NCBI GenBank assembly: GCA_900545275.1
Contig: UQYG01000009.1
Coordinates: 1-64,000 of the forward strand
Length of the DNA: 64,000 bases
Direction: 5' to 3'
Origin: an uncultured Sutterella sp.
GTDB taxonomy: Bacteria > Pseudomonadota > Gammaproteobacteria > Burkholderiales > Burkholderiaceae_F
Shown here: positions 1 through 8,000 of the stretch, in pieces
How the letters are laid out: each line of letters opens with the position of its first letter
How positions within the stretch are numbered: position 1 is the first letter of the stretch
Notes under the pieces: model-generated
What the model saw: only the letters and a program-made list of their open reading frames with translations
Told to the model about the DNA's origin: nothing
Database searches by the model: none
Position numbers and translations under genes: made by a program

Positions 1-412
<412 letters not shown>

Positions 413-457
413 AAATTTCCTTGTAACTGTATTTTCTTTCCCTTGGTGAACCGCGCC

Positions 458-1573
458 TTAGATGCGGATCGGCATCACGACGTACTTGAAGCTGTCGGAA
501 TCGGGCATCGTGAGCAAAACCGCGCCGGACGTGTTGCCGAACTTCAGGACAACGGTGTTGTTCTTGAGAAGCGACAGCACTTCGAGCAGGTAGGTTACGT
601 TGAAGCCCATTTCGGCCTCGTCCCCCGTCCAGTCGATTTCAATCGTTTCCGAAGCCTCTTCCTGATCCGGAGAGGAACTGTGAATGGTGAGCTGATTTTC
701 ATGCACCTTCCAACGGATGCCGCGGTACTTGTCTGAGGTCATGATGGCCACGCGGCGAAGCGTTTCGATGAGCTGTTCACGGTTAAGCTCGAGTCGATGA
801 GGATGAGCCGAGGCGGTGTTCATCACGGTGCGGTAGTTCGGGAACTTCCCTTCGACGAGCTTGCTCATGAATTCCACGTCGCCGAAACGGACGCAGAACT
901 GGGTTTCATTGAATTGGCACTCCACCACCGTGTCGTTGTCCGGCAGGATGCGGCTGAGTTCGCGAACCGTCTTCTTCGGAATGATGCAGGAAAGAGGCTG
1001 GTCGAGAAGCTCCTTATCCATACGGGTCTCGCAACAGGCCAGACGGTGCGTGTCGGTGGCGACAGCCCGAATGATTTCCCCTTCGATTTCCAGAAGGACG
1101 CCGTTGAGGAAGTAGCGGATCGGCTTGGCCGGCATGGCAAAGACCGTCAGCTGAAGAAGATGATGCAGCGTGGAGGCCGGCAGAGCGAACTGAACCTTCC
1201 ATTCCCCGTGCGGCAGGGTCGGAAAGTCTTCCGCGGGGAGGTTCTGAAGGGAGTAGCGGGCGCGGCCGCTCACGAGGCTGACCTTCTTGTCCGTCACGTC
1301 GATCGAAACGGTGGACTGCGGCGCGAGAGCGTTGAGGATGCTCGAGAGCTTTTCGGCCGACACCGTAAACGATTCGTTGACGCCGGGAATGCCGCCGAGC
1401 GACGTCGTGCGGATCTGAATGTCAAGGTCGGTCGTGACGAACGTGATCTTTTCGTCGGCCACCTGAATCAGCACGTTGCTGATGATGGGAAGCGTTTGAC
1501 GGCGTTCGACGATGCCTTCGACACGCTTAAGCGGCGTGAGCAGCGATTCGCAGGGGCATTGAATGAGTTGCAT
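458..1573 (-). CDS. dnaN: DNA polymerase III sliding clamp (beta subunit)
   Basis: The protein has 371 residues, the normal beta-clamp length (about 366-372). It forms the ring that tethers DNA polymerase III to DNA. The start MQLIQCPCESLLTPLKRVEG, the repeated three-domain pattern, and the C-terminal hydrophobic-cleft end YVVMPIRI are typical; that cleft docks clamp-binding peptides. It sits 35 bases downstream of dnaA and upstream of gyrB on the same strand, so co-transcription with dnaA is expected. Nothing unusual was seen. Confidence 0.97.
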   Translation of the reverse strand: MQLIQCPCESLLTPLKRVEGIVERRQTLPIISNVLIQVADEKITFVTTDLDIQIRTTSLGGIPGVNESFTVSAEKLSSILNALAPQSTVSIDVTDKKVSLVSGRARYSLQNLPAEDFPTLPHGEWKVQFALPASTLHHLLQLTVFAMPAKPIRYFLNGVLLEIEGEIIRAVATDTHRLACCETRMDKELLDQPLSCIIPKKTVRELSRILPDNDTVVECQFNETQFCVRFGDVEFMSKLVEGKFPNYRTVMNTASAHPHRLELNREQLIETLRRVAIMTSDKYRGIRWKVHENQLTIHSSSPDQEEASETIEIDWTGDEAEMGFNVTYLLEVLSLLKNNTVVLKFGNTSGAVLLTMPDSDSFKYVVMPIRI

Positions 1574-1608
1574 GGCTATTTTCCAGAGAATTCCGTAAGG
1601 ACGGTCCG

Positions 1609-2964
1609 TTAACCGATGATGATTTGTTTGAGAACGTGGAGCTCGTGATTGAGATCTGCGTCCGTTTTTCGTTCCTGAGCGATCTTGCGCACGGCGTGCA
1701 TGACGGTCGTGTGGTCGCGTCCGCCGAAGTTTGCGCCGATTTCCGGGAGGCTGTGCTGCGTCAGTTCCTTGGCAAGGTACATGGCGATCTGACGCGGCAG
1801 GGCGATGTTCCTCGGACGGCGCTTGGAAAACATATCTGCAACCTTGATCTTGTAGTAGTCGGCGACGGTCTTTTGAATGTTTTCGATCGTAACGGAATTG
1901 TTGTTGACGCTGAACTGATCCCGAAGAACGCGCTTGGCCACGTCGATCGTGATGACTTTGCCGAGCGATGGCTGGAACTGTTGGAAGGCGATGACCTGCT
2001 GCAGGGCACCTTCGAGTTCTCGAACGTTGGATTTCAAACGTTTGGCGATGAAAGTCGCCACTTCCTCTGGGAGATCAATGTTGAAGGCCTTGGCCTTGTT
2101 GAGGAGAATGGCTATGCGCATCTCGAATTCCGGCGGTTCGATGGCTACCGTGAGTCCTTGCGTCAGACGGGAAATGAGTCGGGGAGCAATGTCCTTGAGG
2201 CCCTTAGTGTAAGTATCCGACGTGAGGACAAGTTGCTTGCTGTGCGGAACGAGCGCCTCAAAGGTGCGGAAAAACTGCGCCTGAGAACCCTTGGCGCCCG
2301 AAAAGGACTGGACGTCGTCGATAAGAAGAAGATCGAGCGTTCTGTAGCGTTCGTCAAACTGCTGCAGGGCTTTCTGACTGTTGGTCGCACCCGATTCGCG
2401 CGTGGCGGCCGCGAATTCGTTGATGAAGTCCTGTGCGGAAACACAACGAACCTTGGCCTTGGGATGAAGGTCCAAATACCGGTGCCCGATCGCCTGCATG
2501 AGGTGCGTTTTACCAAGTCCGACCCCTCCGTAGATATAGAGAGGGTTGTATTGCCCTCCCGCAGAGGTGGCGACGTGTTCCGCCGCTGCGACGGCCAGCT
2601 GATTGGCGTTGCCGTGAACGTAGTTCTCGAAGGTGAGTCCGGGCAGAAGCCCAGTCTTCTCGAGACGTTCTTCATCCGATGAGCGCTTGTCGCTCGACAC
2701 AGCTTCGGGTTCCGACGCGGAGGCGCCGTTGGAGATGATCTCGACGGAGAAAGGCTTGATGCCTAGTTGTCCCCGTCCAAGCTGTTCGATGACGGTGCGG
2801 TAGGTTTGGCGAAGCGTGTTGACCTTGGCCGAGGGAGCGGCCAAGGTCAATTCCCCCGTTTTTTCGTTCCACTGAACGGGCTTGATCGGCTGGAACCAAA
2901 TCTCAAAGGCCTGCGGAAAGAGGGTGTTGAGTTCCTGAAGCAGCTTTTGCCAAAGTTCGAGCAT
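1609..2964 (-). CDS. dnaA: Chromosomal replication initiator DnaA
   Basis: A 451-residue initiator ATPase that binds DnaA boxes and opens oriC. Domain I covers roughly residues 1-80, a short variable linker runs about 80-115, and the AAA+ domain follows with Walker A YGGVGLGKTH near residue 155 and Walker B LLLIDDVQ. The C-terminal DNA-binding domain carries the signature GGRDHTTVMHAVRKI. It is transcribed away from the AT-rich candidate origin at 2965-3282, leftward with dnaN and gyrB. The start ATG at 2964 gives normal length. Confidence 0.98.
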   Translation of the reverse strand: MLELWQKLLQELNTLFPQAFEIWFQPIKPVQWNEKTGELTLAAPSAKVNTLRQTYRTVIEQLGRGQLGIKPFSVEIISNGASASEPEAVSSDKRSSDEERLEKTGLLPGLTFENYVHGNANQLAVAAAEHVATSAGGQYNPLYIYGGVGLGKTHLMQAIGHRYLDLHPKAKVRCVSAQDFINEFAAATRESGATNSQKALQQFDERYRTLDLLLIDDVQSFSGAKGSQAQFFRTFEALVPHSKQLVLTSDTYTKGLKDIAPRLISRLTQGLTVAIEPPEFEMRIAILLNKAKAFNIDLPEEVATFIAKRLKSNVRELEGALQQVIAFQQFQPSLGKVITIDVAKRVLRDQFSVNNNSVTIENIQKTVADYYKIKVADMFSKRRPRNIALPRQIAMYLAKELTQHSLPEIGANFGGRDHTTVMHAVRKIAQERKTDADLNHELHVLKQIIIG

Positions 2965-3282
2965 GATAGAGGTGTTGAGGGTAAGGGGGGCTTAGATAAA
3001 GCGCAGGAGGCAGACCTCCCACGACGCGCGGGTGCGGCTACGTGTAACGGAAAGAGAACTTCCCATTGTACATGAATTGCACAGATTTATCCACAAGTCT
3101 CTGTCAACAACTTCAATTCTTAAAATAAGCATTTAAAACGAAGTGATCAATAACAAACATTTTGTTATGCACAGCAAAACACAAAATCCTGGTGGGTTAA
3201 AAACTATGTTTACTATATCTAGTGTCAGGGTGGCGGAGGAAACGATATCCTGTGTGTATGCGAAGAAAAATCTCGAAGGAGA
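2965..3282. other. Candidate chromosomal replication origin (oriC)
   Basis: Non-coding gap between divergent dnaA and rpmH. Two exact DnaA boxes are present in the same orientation: TTATCCACA at 3087-3095 and TTATGCACA at 3165-3173. A weaker 7/9 site is on the opposite strand at 3253-3261. The boxes lie in a strongly AT-rich stretch (about 3105-3230) that could serve as the unwinding element. Gene orientation flips here: dnaA-dnaN-gyrB run left, most genes to the right run right. The number of visible boxes is low for an origin, so its exact limits are uncertain; the dnaA promoter should also lie here. Confidence 0.6.
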
Positions 3283-3312
3283 TTGACAAATGCCTTATTT
3301 TTAGGTTCTAAT
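3283..3312 (+). promoter_or_regulatory. Sigma70-type promoter for rpmH-rnpA
   Basis: A consensus -35 TTGACA at 3283-3288 is followed after 18 bases by TCTAAT (3307-3312), one mismatch from TATAAT. It lies about 190 bases upstream of rpmH and implies a long leader holding a hairpin and a mini-ORF. Confidence 0.6.
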
Positions 3313-3399
3313 AACAAGCTTTTCGCGGGATCTGCGTCGTCGACGTCAAATCCTCTCGACGAAACCGCACAAGCAATGTGATTTCGGGGAGCATTTCCC

Positions 3400-3416
3400 G
3401 GTGCGACGAACGCACC
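3400..3416 (+). other. Hairpin in the rpmH leader
   Basis: Perfect 6-bp inverted repeat GGTGCG / CGCACC around the loop ACGAA, immediately followed by the Shine-Dalgarno sequence of the mini-ORF at 3434. There is no T-run, so it is not a simple terminator; a role in leader structure is an inference. Confidence 0.45.
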
Positions 3417-3433
3417 TGAAGGAGACCCCGTCC

Positions 3434-3457
3434 ATGAACAACGTCTCTCTCGGATAA
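3434..3457 (+). CDS. Possible 7-residue leader peptide upstream of rpmH
   Basis: A very short frame encoding MNNVSLG then TAA. It has a consensus AAGGAG at 3419-3424, nine bases before its ATG, a better ribosome site than rpmH itself shows. It lies between a leader hairpin (3400-3416) and a small inverted repeat (CTGCC/GGCAG near 3460-3471), 47 bases before rpmH. Translation could alter leader folding or feed ribosomes to rpmH. Chance occurrence cannot be excluded from a single sequence. Confidence 0.35.
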   Translation: MNNVSLG

Positions 3458-3504
3458 CGCTGCCTCGGCAGGTTCTCCGAACTCTGCTAATTGAGGTTAC
3501 TAGA

Positions 3505-3645
3505 ATGGCTACGAAACGTACTTACCAGCCCTCCAAGGTCAAGCGTGCCCGTACGCACGGCTTCCTTGTCCGCAGCCGCACGAAGGGCGGCCGCCGCGTC
3601 CTTGCCCGCCGCCGCGCCAAGGGCCGTCACACGCTCGCTCTCTGA
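3505..3645 (+). CDS. rpmH: 50S ribosomal protein L34
   Basis: A 46-residue, highly basic protein with the L34 pattern: MATKRTYQPSKVKRARTHGF near the start and RRVLARRRAKGRHTLAL at the end. It binds 23S rRNA in the large subunit. It is the first gene of the rightward rpmH-rnpA-yidD-yidC cluster, with a modest GAGG ribosome site before the ATG at 3505. Length and sequence match the family closely. Confidence 0.98.
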   Translation: MATKRTYQPSKVKRARTHGFLVRSRTKGGRRVLARRRAKGRHTLAL

Positions 3646-3697
3646 TTCTCGTCCGAGACGCCGTGCACGGCGTTGAACGGCCGTGTAGAGACGAACC

Positions 3698-4141
3698 GTG
3701 GCAACGTATGGCTTTTCCCGAAACCTCCGTTTGATTCGAACGGAGGATTTTGGCGTTTTGCTGAAAACGAGAAACGAACGGACGTTTTTCGCGCGGAGCC
3801 GCTATTTTTCTCTTCAGGCCATGTGCACGGATGTGCCCGAACGCTTGCGTTTCGGCATCACCGTGGGCAAAAGGAACGCCCCCCGTTCCGTCGACCGTGC
3901 ACTGATCAAGCGAATTTTGCGGGAAGCCGCAAGACACCAAGCTCCGAACTTGCTTCCGTTGCTGCGTGAAGCCGGGTCGGGGCTTGACGTATCTTTACGA
4001 CTAAAGGAACCGCTCCACCGAATCGCCGGCTTCGACGCGGGCGTGACGGCTCTGAAAAAAACTCTCCACGAGGACGCAGAGCTCCTGATGAGGGATTTGT
4101 CGCGTCGTTCGGCCGGAAAGTTGAGGAGCCTTCAGCCGTGA
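3698..4141 (+). CDS. rnpA: Ribonuclease P protein component
   Basis: Protein subunit of RNase P, which removes 5' leaders from tRNA precursors. The 147-residue protein carries the basic signature around SVDRALIKRILREAAR and the typical N-terminal RLIRTEDFGVLLK. The best start is GTG at 3698; no in-frame ATG gives a sensible N-terminus. It overlaps yidD by four bases (GTGA at 4138-4141), indicating translational coupling. It is slightly longer than many RnpA proteins at its C-terminus. Confidence 0.93.
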   Translation: MATYGFSRNLRLIRTEDFGVLLKTRNERTFFARSRYFSLQAMCTDVPERLRFGITVGKRNAPRSVDRALIKRILREAARHQAPNLLPLLREAGSGLDVSLRLKEPLHRIAGFDAGVTALKKTLHEDAELLMRDLSRRSAGKLRSLQP

Positions 4142-4419
4142 AACGGGTGCTTTTGGCCTTGATTCGCCTCTATCAACTGACGCTTTCTCCCTGGTTCGGG
4201 AGAAGCTGCCGTTTCGTGCCGACCTGTTCGGCCTACGGCATGGAGGCAGTCGAACGTCACGGCGCATTGCGCGGCGGATACATGACGTTCGTGCGCATTT
4301 GCCGATGCCACCCCTTCGGCGGGAGCGGATACGATCCGGTTCCGACTCGCTTTTCTTGGTGTTGCTGGCGTCATACGGACCAAGACGTCGGCACGAACGA
4401 ATTCAACCACAAAGCGTAA
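4138..4419 (+). CDS. yidD: Membrane protein insertion efficiency factor YidD
   Basis: A 93-residue protein of the YidD (DUF37) family. The hallmark pattern is intact: LIRLYQLTLSPWFGRSCRF, PTCSAYGMEAVERHGALRGG, and RICRCHPFGGSGYDPVP. It has an N-terminal amphipathic region and conserved cysteines, and is thought to assist YidC or Sec-dependent insertion at the inner membrane. The GTG start overlaps the rnpA stop. The tail beyond the conserved core (about residues 72-93) is variable and shows no similarity I recognise. yidC follows nine bases later. Confidence 0.92.
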   Translation: MKRVLLALIRLYQLTLSPWFGRSCRFVPTCSAYGMEAVERHGALRGGYMTFVRICRCHPFGGSGYDPVPTRFSWCCWRHTDQDVGTNEFNHKA

Positions 4420-4427
4420 CGAGTTCT

Positions 4428-6116
4428 ATGGGAAAAGATCTGCAACGAGCCCTTCTGTGGGTCATTCTGTTTACCTCCTGTTTCCTCCTTTGGGACAACT
4501 ATCAGGTCTACCAGGGCAAGCCCTCCTTCTTCCACACCGAAGAGGTGCATCAGGAGGCCGCCGTGGACCAGGCCGTCCCCGCTGAGACCGCTTCTGCGGC
4601 CGAGGACGTGGCGGCGCCCGTTCCAGGGGTGAAGGATCCTGTCACGGTGACGACCGATCTGCAGAAGATCACCTTCGACCGTGAGGGCGGCGTGATCGTC
4701 GGCACGGAATTGATCCGCGTGCCCAACCTGTCCGACTGGAAGGACATCGGCCTGGCCGGACTGATTCTCGGCAACAAGGAAAAGTCGAAGGAAGAGCTTG
4801 GCAACGTCGTGTTGTTGCAGGCTGACGGCCGCCGCACCTACACTTCGCAGACGGGCTTGGCCGGCGGCGACTTTCCCAATCACAAGGACCGCTTCGAACT
4901 CGTCAGCCAGAAGCTTGACATGGGTTCGGAAAACAACCTGGAAGTGGTCTTCCGCGCCGAAAAGAACGGCGTCGTTCTGACGCGCACCTATACGTTCACC
5001 CGCGGCGAATACGCGGTGAAGGTCCGCACCGACGTGGAAAACACGACGGCCGCTGCGATCAAGCCCACGGTTTACTATCAGCTCACGCGTGACGCGAGCA
5101 AGCCCGACGGCGAAAGCTCCGTGTACTCGACCTACACCGGCATGGCTTTCTATACGGACGAGGACAAGTTCCAGAAAGTTCCGTTCGAAGACATCGCCGA
5201 TCAGAGCGCCTCTCTGGAAAACAAGACCGACAACGGTTGGTTTGCCGTCGTGCAGCATCATTTCGTGAGCGCCTGGCTTCCGAAGGAAGGCGAAGCCCGC
5301 GACAACTACGTTCGTCCCCTTGCGAACGGACTCTACGCCGCCGGCACGCTGATCACGTTGCCCGAGGTTGCGCCCGGCGCGAAGGTGAGCGACGAAGCCC
5401 GCTTCTATTCGGGTCCGCAGACGCAGACGCGCCTCGAAGCGCTCGCCCCTGGTCTCGAACTCGTGGTTGACTACGGCTGGCTCACTTTCCTGGCCAAACC
5501 CATTTACTGGTTGCTTTCGTTCCTGCACGGTATCGTCGGCAACTGGGGGTGGGCGATTGTGCTCCTGACCTGCATCGTGAAGGCGATTCTCTATCCGATC
5601 TCTGCGGCTGGCTACCGCTCCATGGCCCGCATGAAGGAAGTGACGCCCCGCATGAAGGCGATCCAGGAAAAGTACAAGGACGACAAGCAGCGTCTGAATC
5701 AGGCGATGATGGAACTCTATCGTTCCGAAAAGATCAATCCTGTCGGCGGGTGCCTCCCGATCATGCTGCAGATTCCGGTCTTCCTTGCCCTCTACTGGGT
5801 GCTTCAGGGCAGCGTCGAACTCCGCGGTTCCTCGTGGATCTTCTGGGTGCAGGACCTTGCCCTGCCTGATCCCTGGTTTGTGTTGCCGGCTCTGATGGCC
5901 GCCACCATGTTCCTGCAGATCTTCCTGAATCCGAAGCCCACGGATCCGGTTCAGGCGAAGGTCATGTACATCATGCCGCTCGTCTTCTCGGTGATGTTCT
6001 TCATCTTCGCTTCGGGTCTGGTGCTCTACTGGTTGACGAACAACGTCCTGTCGATCATCCAGCAGTGGTGGATTAATAAGACGATCGCGGCTGAGCGTCA
6101 GAAACGGATGAAGTGA
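4428..6116 (+). CDS. yidC: Membrane protein insertase YidC
   Basis: A 562-residue inner-membrane insertase working alone or with SecYEG. The ATG at 4428 begins MGKDLQRALLWVILF, placing the first membrane segment at about residues 8-25 as expected; an upstream in-frame extension would overlap yidD and lacks family character. A large periplasmic domain spans roughly residues 50-345. The conserved C-terminal core has KPIYWLLSFLHGIVGNWGWA, then the loop AGYRSMARMKEVTPRMKAIQ and further membrane helices. Length matches Gram-negative YidC (about 550). Confidence 0.96.
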   Translation: MGKDLQRALLWVILFTSCFLLWDNYQVYQGKPSFFHTEEVHQEAAVDQAVPAETASAAEDVAAPVPGVKDPVTVTTDLQKITFDREGGVIVGTELIRVPNLSDWKDIGLAGLILGNKEKSKEELGNVVLLQADGRRTYTSQTGLAGGDFPNHKDRFELVSQKLDMGSENNLEVVFRAEKNGVVLTRTYTFTRGEYAVKVRTDVENTTAAAIKPTVYYQLTRDASKPDGESSVYSTYTGMAFYTDEDKFQKVPFEDIADQSASLENKTDNGWFAVVQHHFVSAWLPKEGEARDNYVRPLANGLYAAGTLITLPEVAPGAKVSDEARFYSGPQTQTRLEALAPGLELVVDYGWLTFLAKPIYWLLSFLHGIVGNWGWAIVLLTCIVKAILYPISAAGYRSMARMKEVTPRMKAIQEKYKDDKQRLNQAMMELYRSEKINPVGGCLPIMLQIPVFLALYWVLQGSVELRGSSWIFWVQDLALPDPWFVLPALMAATMFLQIFLNPKPTDPVQAKVMYIMPLVFSVMFFIFASGLVLYWLTNNVLSIIQQWWINKTIAAERQKRMK

Positions 6117-6142
6117 CCTTCCTTCGGGATTGGTTCAGCGAA

Positions 6143-6176
6143 ACGGGATGCTCCGAAAGGGGCGTCCCGTTCGTTT
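6143..6176. terminator. Bidirectional stem-loop between yidC and a convergent gene
   Basis: Stem AACGGGA (6144-6150) / TCCCGTT (6167-6173) with an inner CTCC/GGGG helix closed by a GAAA tetraloop. It lies between the convergent ends of yidC and the small membrane-protein gene. T-runs are weak on both sides, so termination efficiency is uncertain. Confidence 0.5.
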
Positions 6177-6193
6177 CAGTGCCCCCTGGGAAC

Positions 6194-6508
6194 TCACTGT
6201 TTCTCTGCTTTCTTTCGGACCGCCGCGGCCGCGGCCATCAACGGCCATAGCCAACTCGAAACCGTCCACAAAAGGACTCTTCTCAGGGTCGGACGGCTCG
6301 TCGAGCGTCGCGTGAGATAGAGAAGCACACCCGCGCCGACGACGCTCCAAAGAAGCAGCGAAACGTATACGAGCGCTCTTGTCTCATAGTCGTCTCCGAT
6401 GCGCGAACCGATCAAGGCCGCGACGATCAGAGAAAGCAAAACGCTCAGGACGGCGCTCAGGAGCGCGCCGAGACTCGGTCCGGAAGGATTGGGGCTTTGC
6501 AGGGACAT
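6194..6508 (-). CDS. Small hypothetical membrane protein (104 aa)
   Basis: I recognise no family. The protein has three likely membrane segments: LGALLSAVLSVLLSLIVAAL, ALVYVSLLLWSVVGAGVLLY and LLWTVSSWLWPLMAAAAAV, with a basic loop RRSTSRPTLRR and a basic C-terminus. The chosen ATG is at 6508; a longer form from 6658 would run antisense into mnmE and add non-membrane sequence. No convincing Shine-Dalgarno is seen. It is a lone minus-strand gene between yidC and mnmE. The hydrophobic pattern argues for a real gene, but homologues are needed for certainty. Confidence 0.5.
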   Translation of the reverse strand: MSLQSPNPSGPSLGALLSAVLSVLLSLIVAALIGSRIGDDYETRALVYVSLLLWSVVGAGVLLYLTRRSTSRPTLRRVLLWTVSSWLWPLMAAAAAVRKKAEKQ

Positions 6509-6593
6509 GGAAAGAGACGGAAAAACAGGGGAAGATTTTCGATTCCGCATTAGAATGCACGCGAACCGAGACACATCAACAGAGTACGCGAAC

Positions 6594-7964
6594 ATGCACA
6601 GCGATAAGGATCCGATTGTAGCCACTGCAACGGCAGCCGGTCGCGGAGCGATCGGCATTGTTCGTCTTTCGTTTCACGAGCGCTGGAACGAAGCCGTTTT
6701 GCACGCCCTTTTCGGTGACCGGGTCGTTCGGGCCCGCCATGCTCACCTCTATCCCGTTCTGGACGAAAATGACCGCGTGCTCGATCATGCGATCGTCTTA
6801 TTTTTTCCCGCACCAGCGAGCTACACGGGAGAAAGCGTGCTCGAACTGCAGGTTCACGGCGGTCCGATGCTTTTGCGGATGGTGTTGCGCTCTGTGCTGC
6901 AAAAGTGCGCTTTCTGCGGGATGCGGCTCGCCCGCGCTGGCGAATTTACGGAGCGAGCCTTTCTGAACGGACGCATCGACCTCGCGCAGGCCGAAGCGGT
7001 GACGGATCTGATCGACGCGGCGAGCGAAGCCGCGGCCCAGGCCGCTCAACGCTCTCTATCTGGGGATTTCTCCCGAGCCGTTCGAGAGGTTGGTGGGGAG
7101 CTCGACGACGTGCGCGCCTACATCGAGGCCATTTTGGACTTTCCCGAGGAGGAACTCGATCCCTCTTTCTTTTCGAATCTTGCCGAGAGACTCGAAGGGG
7201 TTCGGGACGGCTTGTCGCGGCTCCTGAAGAACGCCGGGCGTGGCAAGGTGTTGCGCGAAGGCATCACCGTGGCCCTCGTGGGAAGCCCCAACGTAGGAAA
7301 GTCGAGTCTTCTCAACGCACTCGCTCAGGAGGACGTGGCCATCGTCACCGACATTGCCGGAACGACGCGGGATCGTGTGGAGCACTGGGTGAATCTCGGC
7401 GGCGTTCCCATTCGCATGGTAGACACGGCGGGTCTTCGCGAAACGGAGGATCTTGTCGAACAAAAGGGGATCGAGCGCACGCTCGATGCCATCGCCAAGG
7501 CCGAAATCATTCTTCACCTCACCGACGCTTCGGGGAGCGTGGAGGACAACCGCGAGGTTCTCGAACTTGTGCGCTCCCGGGCACGGCGAGACGCCGTGCT
7601 TCTCAACGTTGCGAACAAGACCGATCTGCTTCCCGAGGGCGCGTCCCTGTCGGCCGACGGCATCGCTCTCTCCGTGAAAACCGGCAAAGGTCTGGAGGAG
7701 CTTCGGAACGCTCTTTTGCAACATGCCGGAATGAACGCCAACACGGAAGGTCTCTTCATTGCGAGGGAACGGCATTTGACCGCGCTTACCCGCGCCCGCG
7801 AGCACGCGGATTGGGCGTTGGAGCGCCTCCATCACAACGAGGGCTGGGAGCTTGTGGCCGAAGAGCTTCGTTTGGCGGGCGAAGCGCTCGGAGAAGTGCT
7901 CGGGCGCACGTTGCCGGACGATCTGTTGGGCAAAATTTTCAGTCAATTCTGCATCGGAAAGTGA
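6594..7964 (+). CDS. mnmE: tRNA modification GTPase MnmE (TrmE)
   Basis: With MnmG it makes the cmnm5 modification at wobble uridine 34 of certain tRNAs. The 456-residue length is standard. The N-terminal folate-binding domain begins DPIVATATAAGRGAIGIVRL; the inserted G domain carries the P-loop GSPNVGKSS near residue 229, DTAG and NKTD; the protein ends with the catalytic CIGK motif. The ATG at 6594 was chosen because it places the conserved DPIVATATA block at the normal distance; an ATG at 6555 is possible. mnmG follows after 36 bases. Confidence 0.96.
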   Translation: MHSDKDPIVATATAAGRGAIGIVRLSFHERWNEAVLHALFGDRVVRARHAHLYPVLDENDRVLDHAIVLFFPAPASYTGESVLELQVHGGPMLLRMVLRSVLQKCAFCGMRLARAGEFTERAFLNGRIDLAQAEAVTDLIDAASEAAAQAAQRSLSGDFSRAVREVGGELDDVRAYIEAILDFPEEELDPSFFSNLAERLEGVRDGLSRLLKNAGRGKVLREGITVALVGSPNVGKSSLLNALAQEDVAIVTDIAGTTRDRVEHWVNLGGVPIRMVDTAGLRETEDLVEQKGIERTLDAIAKAEIILHLTDASGSVEDNREVLELVRSRARRDAVLLNVANKTDLLPEGASLSADGIALSVKTGKGLEELRNALLQHAGMNANTEGLFIARERHLTALTRAREHADWALERLHHNEGWELVAEELRLAGEALGEVLGRTLPDDLLGKIFSQFCIGK

Positions 7965-8000
7965 TGCAAACGAAGTCTGTCGGACGGAGTCGATTTTTTT

